Assembly: GCF_029457495.1 (NCBI RefSeq)
Contig: NZ_CP120361.1
Span: 2,682,001 to 2,746,000, forward strand
DNA: 64,000 nt
Source of the DNA: Chelativorans sp. AA-79
GTDB lineage: Bacteria > Pseudomonadota > Alphaproteobacteria > Rhizobiales > Rhizobiaceae
Reading direction: 5' to 3'
Below are positions 7,369 through 16,149 of the stretch, one piece after another. The number at the start of each line of letters is the position of its first letter. Positions within the stretch are counted from its first letter, which is position 1. The notes under the pieces were generated by a model. The model was given only the letters and a program-made list of their open reading frames with translations. It had not been told where the DNA came from and made no database searches. A program made the position numbers and the translations under genes.

Positions 7369-8100
7369 ATGACCGGAAGCGTTTCCGAAGAAGAGCAAAA
7401 ATCGGACGAGGAAGAGCCGCGCCGCGAGCCGGTCTTCAATCTCGCCGGCGTGGTGATCGCCATCATCGTCCTGTGCACCGGCATCCATTTGCTGCGCACA
7501 TATCTATTGAGTCCCGGAGCGGACTACCGGCTGCTTCTTCACTTCGCCTTCCTGCCCATCCGCTACACGGGCAACTATCCGCTCGACATCTATGCGGTGG
7601 TGAGCCCGATCACCTATTCCTTCCTGCACGGCAGCTTCGCGCATCTCGGCGTCAACATGGTCGCGCTCGCCGCGTTCGGCTCTCCGTTGGCGAACAGGAT
7701 CGGCACGGCCCGTTTCCTCTTGTTCTGGGCGGCGGCGACGCTCGCAGCCGCCTTCCTGCATCTGTTCTTCTATCCGCAGGATGCCGCCCCGCTGGTCGGC
7801 GCATCCGGCGCGATTTCGGGCATGTGGGGGGCGGCGGCGCGGTTCGACTTCCGTGTCGACCGCCGCGCGGAAAAGCCGGGCTTCGCAGGGACGATCCTGC
7901 CGCTCCCCATGGTCTTCCGCTCGCGCATGGCGCTGGTCTTCATCGGTGCGTGGTTCGTGACCAATATCGCCGTCGGGATTACCTCCGGCACCGGAGGCGA
8001 GCCGGAGATCGCCTGGATCGCCCATATCGGCGGGTTCCTCTTCGGCCTGCTGCTCGTTCCGCTGTTCGACAGGCACCCGCCGGGCCGGAAGAGCGCTTGA
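7369..8100 (+). CDS. rhomboid family intramembrane serine protease
   Basis: The 243-residue integral membrane protein has about six hydrophobic segments and the rhomboid catalytic dyad. Ser146 lies in GASGAISG and His219 in WIAHIGGFLFG; the HxxxN motif is at H92-N96. Rhomboids cut substrates within the inner membrane. The N-terminus is short, acidic and cytoplasmic. The PQDAAPL loop and a C-terminal basic tail are ordinary. Substrate and role are unknown. It lies 45 bases after an intrinsic terminator, so it may be regulated by attenuation or have a separate promoter. A CBS-domain gene follows by 87 bases. Confidence 0.9.
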   Translation: MTGSVSEEEQKSDEEEPRREPVFNLAGVVIAIIVLCTGIHLLRTYLLSPGADYRLLLHFAFLPIRYTGNYPLDIYAVVSPITYSFLHGSFAHLGVNMVALAAFGSPLANRIGTARFLLFWAAATLAAAFLHLFFYPQDAAPLVGASGAISGMWGAAARFDFRVDRRAEKPGFAGTILPLPMVFRSRMALVFIGAWFVTNIAVGITSGTGGEPEIAWIAHIGGFLFGLLLVPLFDRHPPGRKSA

Positions 8101-8187
8101 TCCTCTCGCTTGCAAAGCAGCTCCAGGAAGCGCAACATCCTGGTGGGAAAGGGAGGTTCCGGGGGCTGTTGAGCGAGAGGAGAGCGC

Positions 8188-8619
8188 ATGACGGTCAAAT
8201 CTATCCTTGATGTCAAGGGCCGCGACGTGGTGACCATCGCGGCGTCGAAGACGCTGGGGGAGGCGGCGGAGCTTCTCGCCGAACGGCGCATCGGCGCCGT
8301 GATCGTGATGGACAGGGGGGAGCGGATCGGCGGAATCCTCTCGGAGCGGGATATCGTGCGCGCGATCGCCCAGGACGGGCCGGCGGCCCTGGACAAGTCC
8401 GTCTCCGCTGTGATGACGGAAAAGGTGAAGACCTGCCGCGAGAGCCACACGGTGAACGAGGTGATGCAGATCATGACGCAGGGCCGCTTCCGCCATCTTC
8501 CGGTGGAGGAGAGCGGCAGGCTCGTCGGCATCATCTCCATCGGCGACGTGGTGAAGCGCCGCATCGAGGAAGTGGAGCGCGAAGCGGAACAGATCCGCAC
8601 CTATATCGCTTCTGCCTGA
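8188..8619 (+). CDS. CBS-domain protein (tandem CBS pair)
   Basis: The 143-residue protein consists of two CBS domains (about residues 1-65 and 70-135) and little else. Both carry the usual end pattern, GGILSERDIVRAI in the first and VGIISIGDVVKRRI in the second. Stand-alone CBS pairs bind adenosyl ligands such as AMP, ATP or NADH and act as energy sensors or partner regulators. No effector domain is present and the partner is unknown. GAGAGGAGAG upstream supports the ATG at 8188. A C-rich/G-rich inverted repeat just downstream may end transcription from both sides. Confidence 0.9.
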   Translation: MTVKSILDVKGRDVVTIAASKTLGEAAELLAERRIGAVIVMDRGERIGGILSERDIVRAIAQDGPAALDKSVSAVMTEKVKTCRESHTVNEVMQIMTQGRFRHLPVEESGRLVGIISIGDVVKRRIEEVEREAEQIRTYIASA

Positions 8620-8627
8620 GCACTTTT

Positions 8628-8681
8628 CACCCTCCCGCTCCTTCGACCGTCCGACAAGCCCGCGGTCCGGAGGGGAGGGTG
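8628..8681. terminator. possible bidirectional terminator between CBS gene and yjhX
   Basis: CACCCTCCCGCTCC (8628-8641) and GGAGGGGAGGGTG (8669-8681) are complementary except for one bulged base, giving a long stem in the space between two convergent genes. There is no clear T-run, so function as a terminator is inference. Confidence 0.4.
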
Positions 8682-8687
8682 CCGGCA

Positions 8688-8945
8688 TCACCGGTTGTCG
8701 TGCTGAGAGCGGACGAGCTCCAACCCGCGCCGCGTGATGCGGTAAGGCCCGCCATTCACCGAGGCGATGGCCCGCTTTCGTTTCACCTTTCGGAAGAGGG
8801 CAAGGTCGAGGCCGGGAAATTGCCAGCCGTCGCGGGTGATGCAGGAAAGTTCGACGATGCGGCCCTTTTCGTCCTTCTCGATATGAATGCGGCCGCCTTG
8901 CGCCAATATGTGGAGTATGCGCTGTTCTGCGCGCGAAATGTCCAT
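8688..8945 (-). CDS. yjhX: YjhX family protein (UPF0386, putative toxin)
   Basis: The 85-residue protein closely follows the YjhX pattern: an opening MDISRAEQRILHILAQGG, then an ITRDGW element, a basic LFRKVKRKRAIASVNG stretch, PYRITRRGLELVR and a terminal QHDNR. The fold is a small winged-helix-like domain. In E. coli YjhX has been reported as a toxin paired with YjhQ, a GNAT protein. Here no neighbouring GNAT gene adjoins it, so toxicity is not supported by context. The start at 8945 has AGGA six bases upstream; a longer reading frame to 8987 adds only an unconserved tail. Confidence 0.8.
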   Translation of the reverse strand: MDISRAEQRILHILAQGGRIHIEKDEKGRIVELSCITRDGWQFPGLDLALFRKVKRKRAIASVNGGPYRITRRGLELVRSQHDNR

Positions 8946-9185
8946 TTGTGATCCTGGAAAACCTGTGGCGCATACGCGCCAAACCACGTCGCCGCGCCGC
9001 CCGAGGGCAGCGCGGGGTTCAGGTTCAGCCCTGGCCCGACAAGGGGCTCAGGGCTTCAGCAGGTCTCCAGCCGGGTAGACATCAAAACTCCATTCGCGGG
9101 CAGCGCTCATAGCGCAGAGTACCGAGATTTGGAAGCTGTTTGGCTTGCCACGCCCACACGATTGTTCTAGCGAAGGCTGAAAAGT

Positions 9186-9206
9186 GCAACTTGCAACTTG
9201 CAACTT
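9186..9206 (+). repeat. three tandem copies of a 7-base unit
   Basis: GCAACTT occurs three times in a row, with a partial fourth copy (GCA). It lies in the gap before gatB, ending 36 bases before its ATG. The array is too short and spacer-free to be a CRISPR. Copy-number variation could alter promoter spacing, which is speculation. The rest of the 297-base gap shows no gene. Confidence 0.8.
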
Positions 9207-9242
9207 GCAGCCAAATCGCTTTGCAACCTCAACACACGGCCC

Positions 9243-10745
9243 ATGACAATCATCGACACGCGCACGCCCGATCCCAAGCGGCTCATTCCTGGCGCCACCG
9301 GCGACTGGGAGATCATCATCGGCATGGAGATCCATGCCCAGGTGACCTCGCGCGCGAAGCTCTTCTCCGGCGCCTCGACCGAATTCGGTGCCGAGCCCAA
9401 CGCCAATGTCAGCCTCGTGGACGCAGCCATGCCCGGCATGCTGCCCGTCATCAACGAGGAATGCGTGAAGCAGGCGATCCGCACGGGGCTGGGGCTGAAG
9501 GCGCAGATCAACCACCGCTCTGTCTTCGACAGGAAGAACTATTTCTATCCGGACCTGCCGCAGGGCTACCAGATCTCGCAGTACAAGCAACCGATCGTGG
9601 GCGAGGGCGTCGTCATCGTCTCCGTCGGCCCCGCCAAGGACGGCAGCTTCGAGGAGATCGAGGTTGGCATCGAGCGCCTGCATCTGGAGCAGGACGCGGG
9701 CAAGTCGCTGCACGACCAGCATCCCACAATGTCCTATGTGGACCTGAACCGCTCCGGCGTGGCGCTGATGGAGATCGTGTCGAAACCGGACATGCGCTCG
9801 GCGGACGAGGCCAAGGCCTTCCTCACCAAGCTGCGCAGCATCCTGCGCTATCTCGGGACCTGCGACGGCAATATGGACGAAGGCTCCATGCGCGCGGACG
9901 TGAACGTGTCGGTGCGCCGGCCGGGCGAGCCCTTCGGCATACGTTGCGAGATCAAGAACGTGAACTCCATCCGCTTCGTCGGCCAGGCAATCGAATCGGA
10001 GGCGCGGCGGCAGATCGCGATCCTGGAGGACGGCGGCGCGATCGACCAGGAGACGCGGCTCTTCGACCCCGGCAAGGGCGAGACGCGCTCGATGCGTTCC
10101 AAGGAGGAAGCGCACGACTATCGCTACTTCCCCGACCCCGACCTCGTGCCGCTGGTCTTCGACCAGGCCTATGTGGACGCGCTTGCTGCCGAACTGCCGG
10201 AGCTGCCGGACGAAAAGAAGGCGCGCTTCATGTCGAGTTTCGGCCTGTCGGAATACGACGCCTCCGTACTCGTCGCGGAGAGGGCAACTGCCGCGTATTT
10301 CGAGAAGGTTGCAGCCGGCCGGGACGGCAAGGCGGCGGCGAACTGGGTGATCAACGACCTGCTCGGCGCCTTGAACAGAACCGGAGAAGATATTGAGAAC
10401 ACGCCGGTTTCACCCGATCAGCTCGGCGCGATCATCGACCTGATCAAGGACGGCACGATCTCCGGCAAGATCGCCAAGGACCTGTTCGAGATCGTCTGGA
10501 ACGAGGGCGGCGACCCGGTAAGGATCGTGGAGGAGCGCGGCCTGAAACAGGTGACCGACACCGGCGCCATCGAGCAGGCGGTGGACGAGGTGATCGCGGC
10601 CAATCCGGACAAGGTGGAGCAGGCGAAGGCCAAGCCGACGCTCGCCGGCTGGTTCGTCGGCCAGGTGATGAAAGCCACCGGCGGTAAGGCCAATCCGCAG
10701 GCCGTCAACGCGCTGGTGAAAGAAAAGCTGGGGCTGGAGGAATAG
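9243..10745 (+). CDS. gatB: Asp-tRNA(Asn)/Glu-tRNA(Gln) amidotransferase subunit B
   Basis: GatB binds the misacylated tRNA and activates its Glu or Asp with ATP while GatA supplies ammonia, giving Gln-tRNA(Gln) or Asn-tRNA(Asn). The 500-residue protein has the full GatB cradle ([50 protein letters not shown]). It also has a C-terminal YqeY-like helical tail ending in [12 protein letters not shown], the usual length for the family. The ATG at 9243 matches family starts; an in-frame TTG at 9198 lies within the tandem repeat. gatC and gatA are not in the window, as is common in this group. A broken GNAT gene follows two bases later. Confidence 0.97.
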   Translation: MTIIDTRTPDPKRLIPGATGDWEIIIGMEIHAQVTSRAKLFSGASTEFGAEPNANVSLVDAAMPGMLPVINEECVKQAIRTGLGLKAQINHRSVFDRKNYFYPDLPQGYQISQYKQPIVGEGVVIVSVGPAKDGSFEEIEVGIERLHLEQDAGKSLHDQHPTMSYVDLNRSGVALMEIVSKPDMRSADEAKAFLTKLRSILRYLGTCDGNMDEGSMRADVNVSVRRPGEPFGIRCEIKNVNSIRFVGQAIESEARRQIAILEDGGAIDQETRLFDPGKGETRSMRSKEEAHDYRYFPDPDLVPLVFDQAYVDALAAELPELPDEKKARFMSSFGLSEYDASVLVAERATAAYFEKVAAGRDGKAAANWVINDLLGALNRTGEDIENTPVSPDQLGAIIDLIKDGTISGKIAKDLFEIVWNEGGDPVRIVEERGLKQVTDTGAIEQAVDEVIAANPDKVEQAKAKPTLAGWFVGQVMKATGGKANPQAVNALVKEKLGLEE

Positions 10746-10747
10746 CG

Positions 10748-11259
10748 ATGTTCCAGCGGACGGTCTCGGAGCGCGACCTTGCGGCCGTCCGCGCGCTGCT
10801 GGTGGAGACGTGGCACGTGACCTACGATTCCATCTACGGTGCGGAGCGTGTGACGGAGATCGCCGACAACTGGCACTCGCTGGCTTCGCTGAAGGCGCAC
10901 CTCGACCGGACCGATTCGGAATTCGTGATTGCCGATGACGGCAAGGAGATCGTGGGCATGGCTTTTGCGAGCGCGGACGACGAGGGCCGGATCATCATTC
11001 TGCGCCTGCTTTACGTGAAGCCGTCCATCAGGGCAGGGGCATTGGCGGCCTGCTGCTCGAGGAGGTGGAAAGGTGTTTTCCCGATGCCGAAAGGATCAGG
11101 CTCGAGGTCGAGGAGGCGAACGCGAAGGCCGCCGCCTTCTACATCGCCAACGGCTTTGCCAGGGCTGGATGCACCCAGGATTGTGGCGGACAGGGCACCG
11201 GCATAGAAGCGGCCGTCTACGAGCGCCGGATCCCCGGACCTTTGCGGACCGGTCGATGA
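10748..11259 (+). pseudogene. GNAT family N-acetyltransferase, interrupted by a single-base frameshift
   Basis: From the ATG at 10748 the frame encodes a clear GNAT start (MFQRTVSERDLAAVRALLVETW) up to LRLLYVKPS. There it loses the family pattern. The rest of the fold continues in the next frame from about 11027 as HQGRGIGGLLLEEVERC...AAAFYIANGFARAG and ends at a TGA at 11257-11259. Restoring one C (TCCAT to TCCCAT near 11026) rebuilds an uninterrupted protein of about 170 residues with the acetyl-CoA loop QGRGIG. Either the gene is a recent pseudogene or this is a sequencing error. It starts two bases after gatB and would be co-transcribed with it. Confidence 0.8.
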
Positions 11260-11355
11260 CGCCCGAGAGCGGCGAAAGCGCGCGGGCCCTTGCGTTCGGG
11301 CCTCCGCGCCGCCATAAGCAGACAAACGGCCAATGATTGCCGCACGAGGAATGCG

Positions 11356-11754
11356 ATGAAACAATTCCTGATCCAGTTCTTCACCTGGTGGAACGGCCAG
11401 ACCCTCAACACGCGCTTCCACACCTGGCGCAGGGGCGAGCGCGTGGGCGAGGACGAGTTCGGCAATGTCTATTATCAGGGCGGGACGGATTCGGAAGGCC
11501 GCACGCGGCGCTGGGTGATCTACAACGGCTATTCGGAGGCATCCGCCGTTCCGCCGGGCTGGCACGGATGGCTGCACCACAAGGTCGACACGCCGCCCAC
11601 TGCGGAGGACTACAAACCGTTCGAGTGGCAGAAGCCGCATCTACCAAACCTGACGGGCACGCCGGCCGCCTATCGTCCGCGCGGTTCCGTGCTCACCAAT
11701 GAGCAGCGGCCACGCGTGACAGGCGATTACGATGCCTGGACTCCCGGGAACTGA
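11356..11754 (+). CDS. NADH:ubiquinone oxidoreductase accessory subunit, NDUFA12/B17.2 family
   Basis: The 132-residue protein matches the alphaproteobacterial homologue of the mitochondrial complex I subunit NDUFA12. The signature is the WWNGQTLNTRFHTWRRGERVGEDEFGN opening, then a YY-containing strand, RRWVIYNG, and PPGWHGWLHH. It sits peripherally on complex I at the inner membrane; it has no membrane segment of its own. AGGA at 11347-11350 supports the ATG at 11356. The complex I operon itself is not in the window. A DUF2155 gene follows, an arrangement often seen in Rhizobiales. Confidence 0.92.
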   Translation: MKQFLIQFFTWWNGQTLNTRFHTWRRGERVGEDEFGNVYYQGGTDSEGRTRRWVIYNGYSEASAVPPGWHGWLHHKVDTPPTAEDYKPFEWQKPHLPNLTGTPAAYRPRGSVLTNEQRPRVTGDYDAWTPGN

Positions 11755-11826
11755 GCATTTCTCGCCACAATTGCGCAATAACCCGGATGACGGTGAATAC
11801 GAATCCGGGCTGAGGACGGGACGCAT

Positions 11827-12249
11827 ATGACGGGAGCGAGACGTATCTCCGGGAACGCAACGCGGACTGTTGTGGCGGCATTCGCCGTCCTGCTTGCCTT
11901 TCCGGCCCAGGCGGAGCGCATCAAGAATCCCGTGGCGGAGTTCAGCGGGGTCGACAAGATCACCGGCCGCATCACCAATTTCGACGTCTATATGGATGAG
12001 ACGGTGCAGTTCGGCGCACTGCAGGTGACGCCGCGCGTCTGCTACAGTTCGCCGGAAACGGAGGAGCCGAAGACGGACGCCTTCGTGGAGGTGAACGAGA
12101 TCACGCTCGACCGGAAGATCCGGCGCATCTTCACCGGCTGGATGTTCGCCGAAAGCCCCGGTATCAACGCCATCGAGCACGCCGTCTATGACGTGTGGCT
12201 GAAAAGCTGCAAGAAGGATTCGGACGTTCCTCCACCGGAGACGAACTGA
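11827..12249 (+). CDS. DUF2155 family secreted protein
   Basis: The 140-residue protein begins with a signal peptide (basic GARRISGNATR, hydrophobic VVAAFAVLLAF, cleavage after AQA near residue 30), so it is exported to the periplasm. The mature part matches DUF2155: KITGRITNFDVYMDETVQFGALQVTPRVCY and a later GWMFAESPGINAIEHAVYDVWLKSC, with two conserved Cys that may pair. Function is unknown. It lies 72 bases after the NDUFA12 gene and converges on aat with 21 bases between the stops. Confidence 0.88.
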   Translation: MTGARRISGNATRTVVAAFAVLLAFPAQAERIKNPVAEFSGVDKITGRITNFDVYMDETVQFGALQVTPRVCYSSPETEEPKTDAFVEVNEITLDRKIRRIFTGWMFAESPGINAIEHAVYDVWLKSCKKDSDVPPPETN

Positions 12250-12270
12250 TCCTGCGCATCCGCGTCGGGT

Positions 12271-12882
12271 TCAGAATTTGGCGCTTCCTTCCAGCGCTTC
12301 GGCCAGAAGCTGCTCGTAGCGCCTGCGCGGCACGTCGACTGCGCCGAAGCGCTTCAGGTGTTCCGTGGTGAATTGGGTGTCGAGGAGTAGGAATCCGCGC
12401 TCCCTCAGCCGCTCGACGAGATGCACCAAGCAGATCTTGGAGGCGTTCGGCGCGCGCGAGAACATGCTCTCCCCGAAGAAGGCGCGGCCGAGCGAAACCC
12501 CGTAGAGCCCGCCCTGCAGCTTGCCCTCGCGCCACGCTTCCACTGTGTGGCAGTGGCCTCGCTTGAAGAGCTCGGTGTAGGCTTCGCGGATGGGCTCGTT
12601 GATCCAGGTGTCCGGGCGCTCCGGCGACGGTTCGGCGCAGGCGGTGATCACGCCGGCGAAATCCGTATCATAGCGGATATCGAAGGGCTGCTGGCGTGCC
12701 AGTTTCCGCAGGCTCCGCGGCACATGGAACCCGTCGAGCGGGATGACGCCGCGGGTTTCCGGCCGCACCCAGAAGACCTCCGGGTCGTCCGAATGCTCGG
12801 CCATGGGAAAGACGCCGGTGGCATAGGCGCGCAGAAGCAGATCCGGGGGGATATGGAACCCGGGGGCGAGAGGACGCGTCAT
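12271..12882 (-). CDS. aat: leucyl/phenylalanyl-tRNA--protein transferase
   Basis: Aat adds Leu or Phe from aminoacyl-tRNA to proteins with N-terminal Arg or Lys, feeding them into the N-end rule degradation route through ClpS. The 203-residue length and motifs ([81 protein letters not shown]) are typical of the family. It lies 15 bases downstream of accC on the same strand, so it is probably the last gene of the accB-accC transcript. Confidence 0.96.
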   Translation of the reverse strand: MTRPLAPGFHIPPDLLLRAYATGVFPMAEHSDDPEVFWVRPETRGVIPLDGFHVPRSLRKLARQQPFDIRYDTDFAGVITACAEPSPERPDTWINEPIREAYTELFKRGHCHTVEAWREGKLQGGLYGVSLGRAFFGESMFSRAPNASKICLVHLVERLRERGFLLLDTQFTTEHLKRFGAVDVPRRRYEQLLAEALEGSAKF

Positions 12883-12897
12883 CGCAGCGCCCGCGAA

Positions 12898-14241
12898 CTA
12901 CTCGTCCTGCGCGAGGTAGTTCTCCAGCCAATGGATGTCGTAATCGCCATTCGCCACATCGACATTCCCCACGAGGTCGCGGAAGAGCGGCAATGTGGAA
13001 TTGATGCCATCGACGACGAATTCGTCAAGGGCACGGCGCAGGCGCATCATGCATTCGACGCGGTTGCGGCCATGCACGATGAGCTTGCCGATCAGGCTGT
13101 CGTAATATGGCGGGATCCTGTAGCCCGAATAGACGGCCGAATCGACGCGGATGCCGAGCCCGCCCGGCGTGTGGAAGTGAGTGACCGTGCCGGGTGAGGG
13201 AACGAAGGTTCGCGGATCCTCGGCATTGATGCGGCACTCGATCGCGTGGCCGTGGAAACGCACGTCGTCCTGGCGAACGGAGAGCCCGCCGCCGGATGCC
13301 ACGCGGATCTGCTCGTGCACCAGATCGATACCGGTGATGGCCTCCGTCACCGGATGCTCCACCTGCAGCCGGGTGTTCATCTCGATGAAATAGAACTCGC
13401 CGTTCTCGTAGAGGAACTCCACCGTGCCGGCGCCGGAGTAGCCGAGATCGCTCATTGCCTTGGCGACGGTCTCGCCGATGCGCGTGCGCTGCTCGACATT
13501 GAGAGCTGGTGAGTTCGCCTCCTCCCAGACCTTCTGGTGGCGGCGCTGCAGCGAACAATCACGCTCGCCCAGATGGACGGCGTTCCCGGCGCCGTCGCCC
13601 ATCACCTGCACTTCGATGTGGCGGGGCTTCTCCAGATATTTCTCGATATAGACGGCGTCGTCGCCAAAGGCCGCGCCCGCCTCGGTGCGTGCCGTGGAGA
13701 GCGCATGGGAGAGGTCGGCTTCGGTGCGTGCCACCTTCATGCCGCGTCCGCCACCGCCGGCCGAAGCCTTGACGAGGACGGGATAGCCGATCCCGGCCGC
13801 GATACGCTTCGCCTCGCGGTCGTCGCGCACGGCGCCCTCGGAACCGGGGACCACAGGAATGCCCAGGCGCTTCGCGGTGCGCTTGGCCTCGATCTTGTCG
13901 CCCATGATGCGGATGTGCTCGGCCGAGGGGCCGATGAAGGTCACGTTGTGGGCGGCGAGGATATCGGCGAATTTCGCGTTCTCCGAAAGGAAGCCGTATC
14001 CGGGGTGAACCGCGTCCGCACCGGTGATCTCGCAGGCGGCGAGGATCTGGTGGATGTTGAGGTAACTGTCGCGAGAAGCGGGCGGGCCGATGCACACGCT
14101 TTCGTCGGCAAGGCGCACATGCATGGCGTCCGCATCCGCCGTGGAATGTACCGCCACGGTCTGGATGCCCAGCTCCTTGCAGGCGCGCAGCACCCGAAGC
14201 GCGATCTCGCCGCGATTGGCGATGAGGATCTTCTGGAACAT
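12898..14241 (-). CDS. accC: acetyl-CoA carboxylase, biotin carboxylase subunit
   Basis: AccC carboxylates biotin on BCCP using bicarbonate and ATP, the first half-reaction of malonyl-CoA synthesis. The 447-residue protein has the N-terminal pre-ATP-grasp domain ([15 protein letters not shown]), the glycine-rich ATP-grasp loop ([12 protein letters not shown]), the HIEVQVMGD and [15 protein letters not shown] motifs and the catalytic [14 protein letters not shown]. The length is normal. It follows accB by 18 bases, the standard accBC operon; the carboxyltransferase subunits are elsewhere. Confidence 0.98.
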   Translation of the reverse strand: MFQKILIANRGEIALRVLRACKELGIQTVAVHSTADADAMHVRLADESVCIGPPASRDSYLNIHQILAACEITGADAVHPGYGFLSENAKFADILAAHNVTFIGPSAEHIRIMGDKIEAKRTAKRLGIPVVPGSEGAVRDDREAKRIAAGIGYPVLVKASAGGGGRGMKVARTEADLSHALSTARTEAGAAFGDDAVYIEKYLEKPRHIEVQVMGDGAGNAVHLGERDCSLQRRHQKVWEEANSPALNVEQRTRIGETVAKAMSDLGYSGAGTVEFLYENGEFYFIEMNTRLQVEHPVTEAITGIDLVHEQIRVASGGGLSVRQDDVRFHGHAIECRINAEDPRTFVPSPGTVTHFHTPGGLGIRVDSAVYSGYRIPPYYDSLIGKLIVHGRNRVECMMRLRRALDEFVVDGINSTLPLFRDLVGNVDVANGDYDIHWLENYLAQDE

Positions 14242-14259
14242 TATGCTCTCAATCCCGGC

Positions 14260-14733
14260 CTATTCGACCACGACCAGGGGCTCGCCATATTCCACCGGCT
14301 GGCCGTCCTCGACCAGGACGGCCTTCACGGTGCCGGCGCGGGGCGAGGGGATCTGGTTCATCGTCTTCATCGCTTCAATGATCAGCAGCGTCTGGCCCTT
14401 TTCAACCGTCTGGCCCACATCGACAAAGGGGGCCGCGTCAGGAGACGGGGCGCGGTAGGCGGTGCCGACCATGGGGGAAGGAACGGCATTCCTGGCAAGA
14501 TCGGCCTGGGAGGACGTTTCCTCCTTGGGAGCCGGGGCGGCGGATTGCGCTGCCGCGGTGGGCGCTGACGCCATGGCGGGAACGGCAGCCTGAACCGCGG
14601 CAGGCTGGCGTGCCACGCGGACGCGCATTCCGCCGTCTTCCACCTCGATCTCCGTCAGGCGGGTCTCGTCAAGGATGTTCGCCAGATCGCGGATGAGCTG
14701 CTGGTCCACACCGTTCTTCTTCATCGACATCAT
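14260..14733 (-). CDS. accB: acetyl-CoA carboxylase biotin carboxyl carrier protein
   Basis: The 157-residue BCCP carries the biotin that shuttles carboxyl groups between AccC and AccAD. The C-terminal biotinyl domain contains the EAMKTMN motif with the biotin-accepting Lys123. It is preceded by an Ala/Pro/Ser-rich flexible linker (about residues 43-85) and an N-terminal dimerisation segment. Two adjacent ATG codons open the frame (14733 and 14730); a third Met follows at residue 4. GGGG of the ribosome site is very close, so the exact start is uncertain by a few codons. aroQ lies 22 bases upstream on the same strand. Confidence 0.96.
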   Translation of the reverse strand: MMSMKKNGVDQQLIRDLANILDETRLTEIEVEDGGMRVRVARQPAAVQAAVPAMASAPTAAAQSAAPAPKEETSSQADLARNAVPSPMVGTAYRAPSPDAAPFVDVGQTVEKGQTLLIIEAMKTMNQIPSPRAGTVKAVLVEDGQPVEYGEPLVVVE

Positions 14734-14755
14734 ATCCCCTTGCCTATGCGGCGAA

Positions 14756-15196
14756 CTATATCCTTGCCGCCAGCGCTTCGAGCGCCAGCGCGTATCCGAT
14801 CGGCCCGAGGCCGCAGATCATCCCAACCGCCGCCGGCGCGATCATGGATCTATGCCGGAACGGCTCGCGTGCGTGGATGTTCGAAATGTGCACCTCGATC
14901 ACCGGCAACGGCTCGACGGCGCGGATCGCATCATGGAGGGCGATCGAGGTGTGGCCATATGCGCCGGGATTGATGATGACGCCCGAGCCATGCTCGCTCG
15001 CTTCCTGGATCCAGTCGACAAGCACACCCTCGTGATTGGACTGACGGAACTCGATCCCGAGCCCAAGGTCGACGGCGCGGCCGCGGCAATCCGCTTCGAT
15101 GTCGGCGAGCGTTTTCCCGCCATAGATGTCAGGCTCGCGCCTGCCGAGCAAGTTCAGGTTCGGCCCGTTGAGGACATATACCGGTTTCGCCATCAT
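14756..15196 (-). CDS. aroQ: 3-dehydroquinate dehydratase, type II
   Basis: AroQ dehydrates 3-dehydroquinate to 3-dehydroshikimate in the shikimate pathway. The 146-residue length is that of the type II enzyme. The opening [18 protein letters not shown] carries the catalytic Tyr25, and the later [12 protein letters not shown] and [14 protein letters not shown] carry His82 and the general-acid His103. The gene heads the aroQ-accB-accC-aat run, an order conserved in many alphaproteobacteria. Two Met codons open the frame, so the start could be one residue later. Confidence 0.97.
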   Translation of the reverse strand: MMAKPVYVLNGPNLNLLGRREPDIYGGKTLADIEADCRGRAVDLGLGIEFRQSNHEGVLVDWIQEASEHGSGVIINPGAYGHTSIALHDAIRAVEPLPVIEVHISNIHAREPFRHRSMIAPAAVGMICGLGPIGYALALEALAARI

Positions 15197-15244
15197 CCAC
15201 CCTGGGGGTACTTCGCCGGCCCTCTATAATCGGCTTCGGCGGCT

Positions 15245-15274
15245 GCGGAAAGAGCGCAAATGCGCTCTTTCCGC
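15245..15274 (-). terminator. hairpin terminator after the dsbA-like gene
   Basis: GCGGAAAGAGCGCA (15245-15258) pairs perfectly with TGCGCTCTTTCCGC (15261-15274), giving at least 13 bp with a tiny loop. It lies between the end of the DsbA-like gene and the start of aroQ on the minus strand. A long U-run is missing, so efficiency is uncertain. Confidence 0.6.
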
Positions 15275-15317
15275 GTTCCCCAAGGGGAAGGGCGCCGGCA
15301 GAAACACGACATCCGGC

Positions 15318-16076
15318 TTATTGGCGGGCCGCGGCGATCTTCTCGGTCAGATGATCCTGGCCAAGCGCACCATAGACGACCTCCTGCCCGACCACATAGG
15401 AGGGCGTGCCGTTGATCTGCAGAGTATTCGCAAGCTGATAGGTTTCGGCGAAGGCCTTTTCAATTTCGGGATCCTTCATCGATTCGCGCAGCGCGGCCTC
15501 CTCAACGCCCAGATCCGTGGCGATCCGCATCGCTGTCTCCTCGTTGGCGCGGCCCTGGCTGCCGAGGAGACGGCGGTGGAACTCGCCGTATTTTTCCGGG
15601 GCGAGCTTGCGGAAAGCCATGGAAACCACGTGCGCCGCATGGGAATCGGGCCCGAGGATCGGGAATTCCTTGAGTACGAAGCGCAGGTTGCCGTCCTTGG
15701 CCAAGAGCGCCTCCATGTCGCTCAGGGCCCGTTTGCAATAGCCACAATTGTAATCGAAGAATTCGACAATGGTGACGTCCCCGTCGGGATTGCCGATGAT
15801 GCCGTCATGCGCGCTCTGGAAGATCTGCTCCGCGGAGCCGGCGATCGCCTGCTGACTCGCCTGGGCCTGCTGATTCTTCATCTTCTCCTCGAGGGCGGAC
15901 TGCATCTCCAGCAGAATCTCTGGATTGGAAAGAAGATATTCGCGCACGATGCCCTCGACCTGCGGCCGGGTGAGCTCCACCTCGCCGGTGACCTGCTCCT
16001 GTGCCTTGAGCTGATTCGCTGCGGCGCCGGCGACCATCGCCGAGGCGAGGGACGCGGCGAAAAGCAATTTCCTCAT
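15318..16076 (-). CDS. DsbA-family thiol:disulfide oxidoreductase, periplasmic
   Basis: The 252-residue protein has a signal peptide (MRKLLFAASLASAMVAGAAA), a helical, Gln-rich N-terminal stretch (about 35-80) and a DsbA thioredoxin domain with the active site C111-G-Y-C114. The cis-Pro loop follows in INGTPSYV. The N-terminal helix resembles the oligomerisation segment of ScsC/alpha-DsbA proteins, which can act as disulfide isomerases rather than oxidases; that assignment is inference. The ATG at 16076 has AGGA seven bases upstream, and an upstream Met at 16109 would bury the signal peptide. The M48 protease gene ends 73 bases upstream, and the two may share a transcript. Confidence 0.9.
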   Translation of the reverse strand: MRKLLFAASLASAMVAGAAANQLKAQEQVTGEVELTRPQVEGIVREYLLSNPEILLEMQSALEEKMKNQQAQASQQAIAGSAEQIFQSAHDGIIGNPDGDVTIVEFFDYNCGYCKRALSDMEALLAKDGNLRFVLKEFPILGPDSHAAHVVSMAFRKLAPEKYGEFHRRLLGSQGRANEETAMRIATDLGVEEAALRESMKDPEIEKAFAETYQLANTLQINGTPSYVVGQEVVYGALGQDHLTEKIAAARQ

Positions 16077-16149
16077 GATTTTTCCTTTTGAAAGCCTGCG
16101 GCGGCCCATTCATCCCGGCAGCCTGAACGAACACGATGAAAAAAGGATA

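Noticed and set aside
7504..8982. 492-codon open frame on the minus strand
   Set aside because: It spans antisense to the rhomboid and CBS genes and has a low-complexity, His/Arg/Pro-rich product.
9186..9209. CRISPR-like short repeat
   Set aside because: Units are seven bases, contiguous and without spacers; no cas genes are present.
13537..14568. 343-codon open frame on the plus strand
   Set aside because: Shadow of accC and accB.
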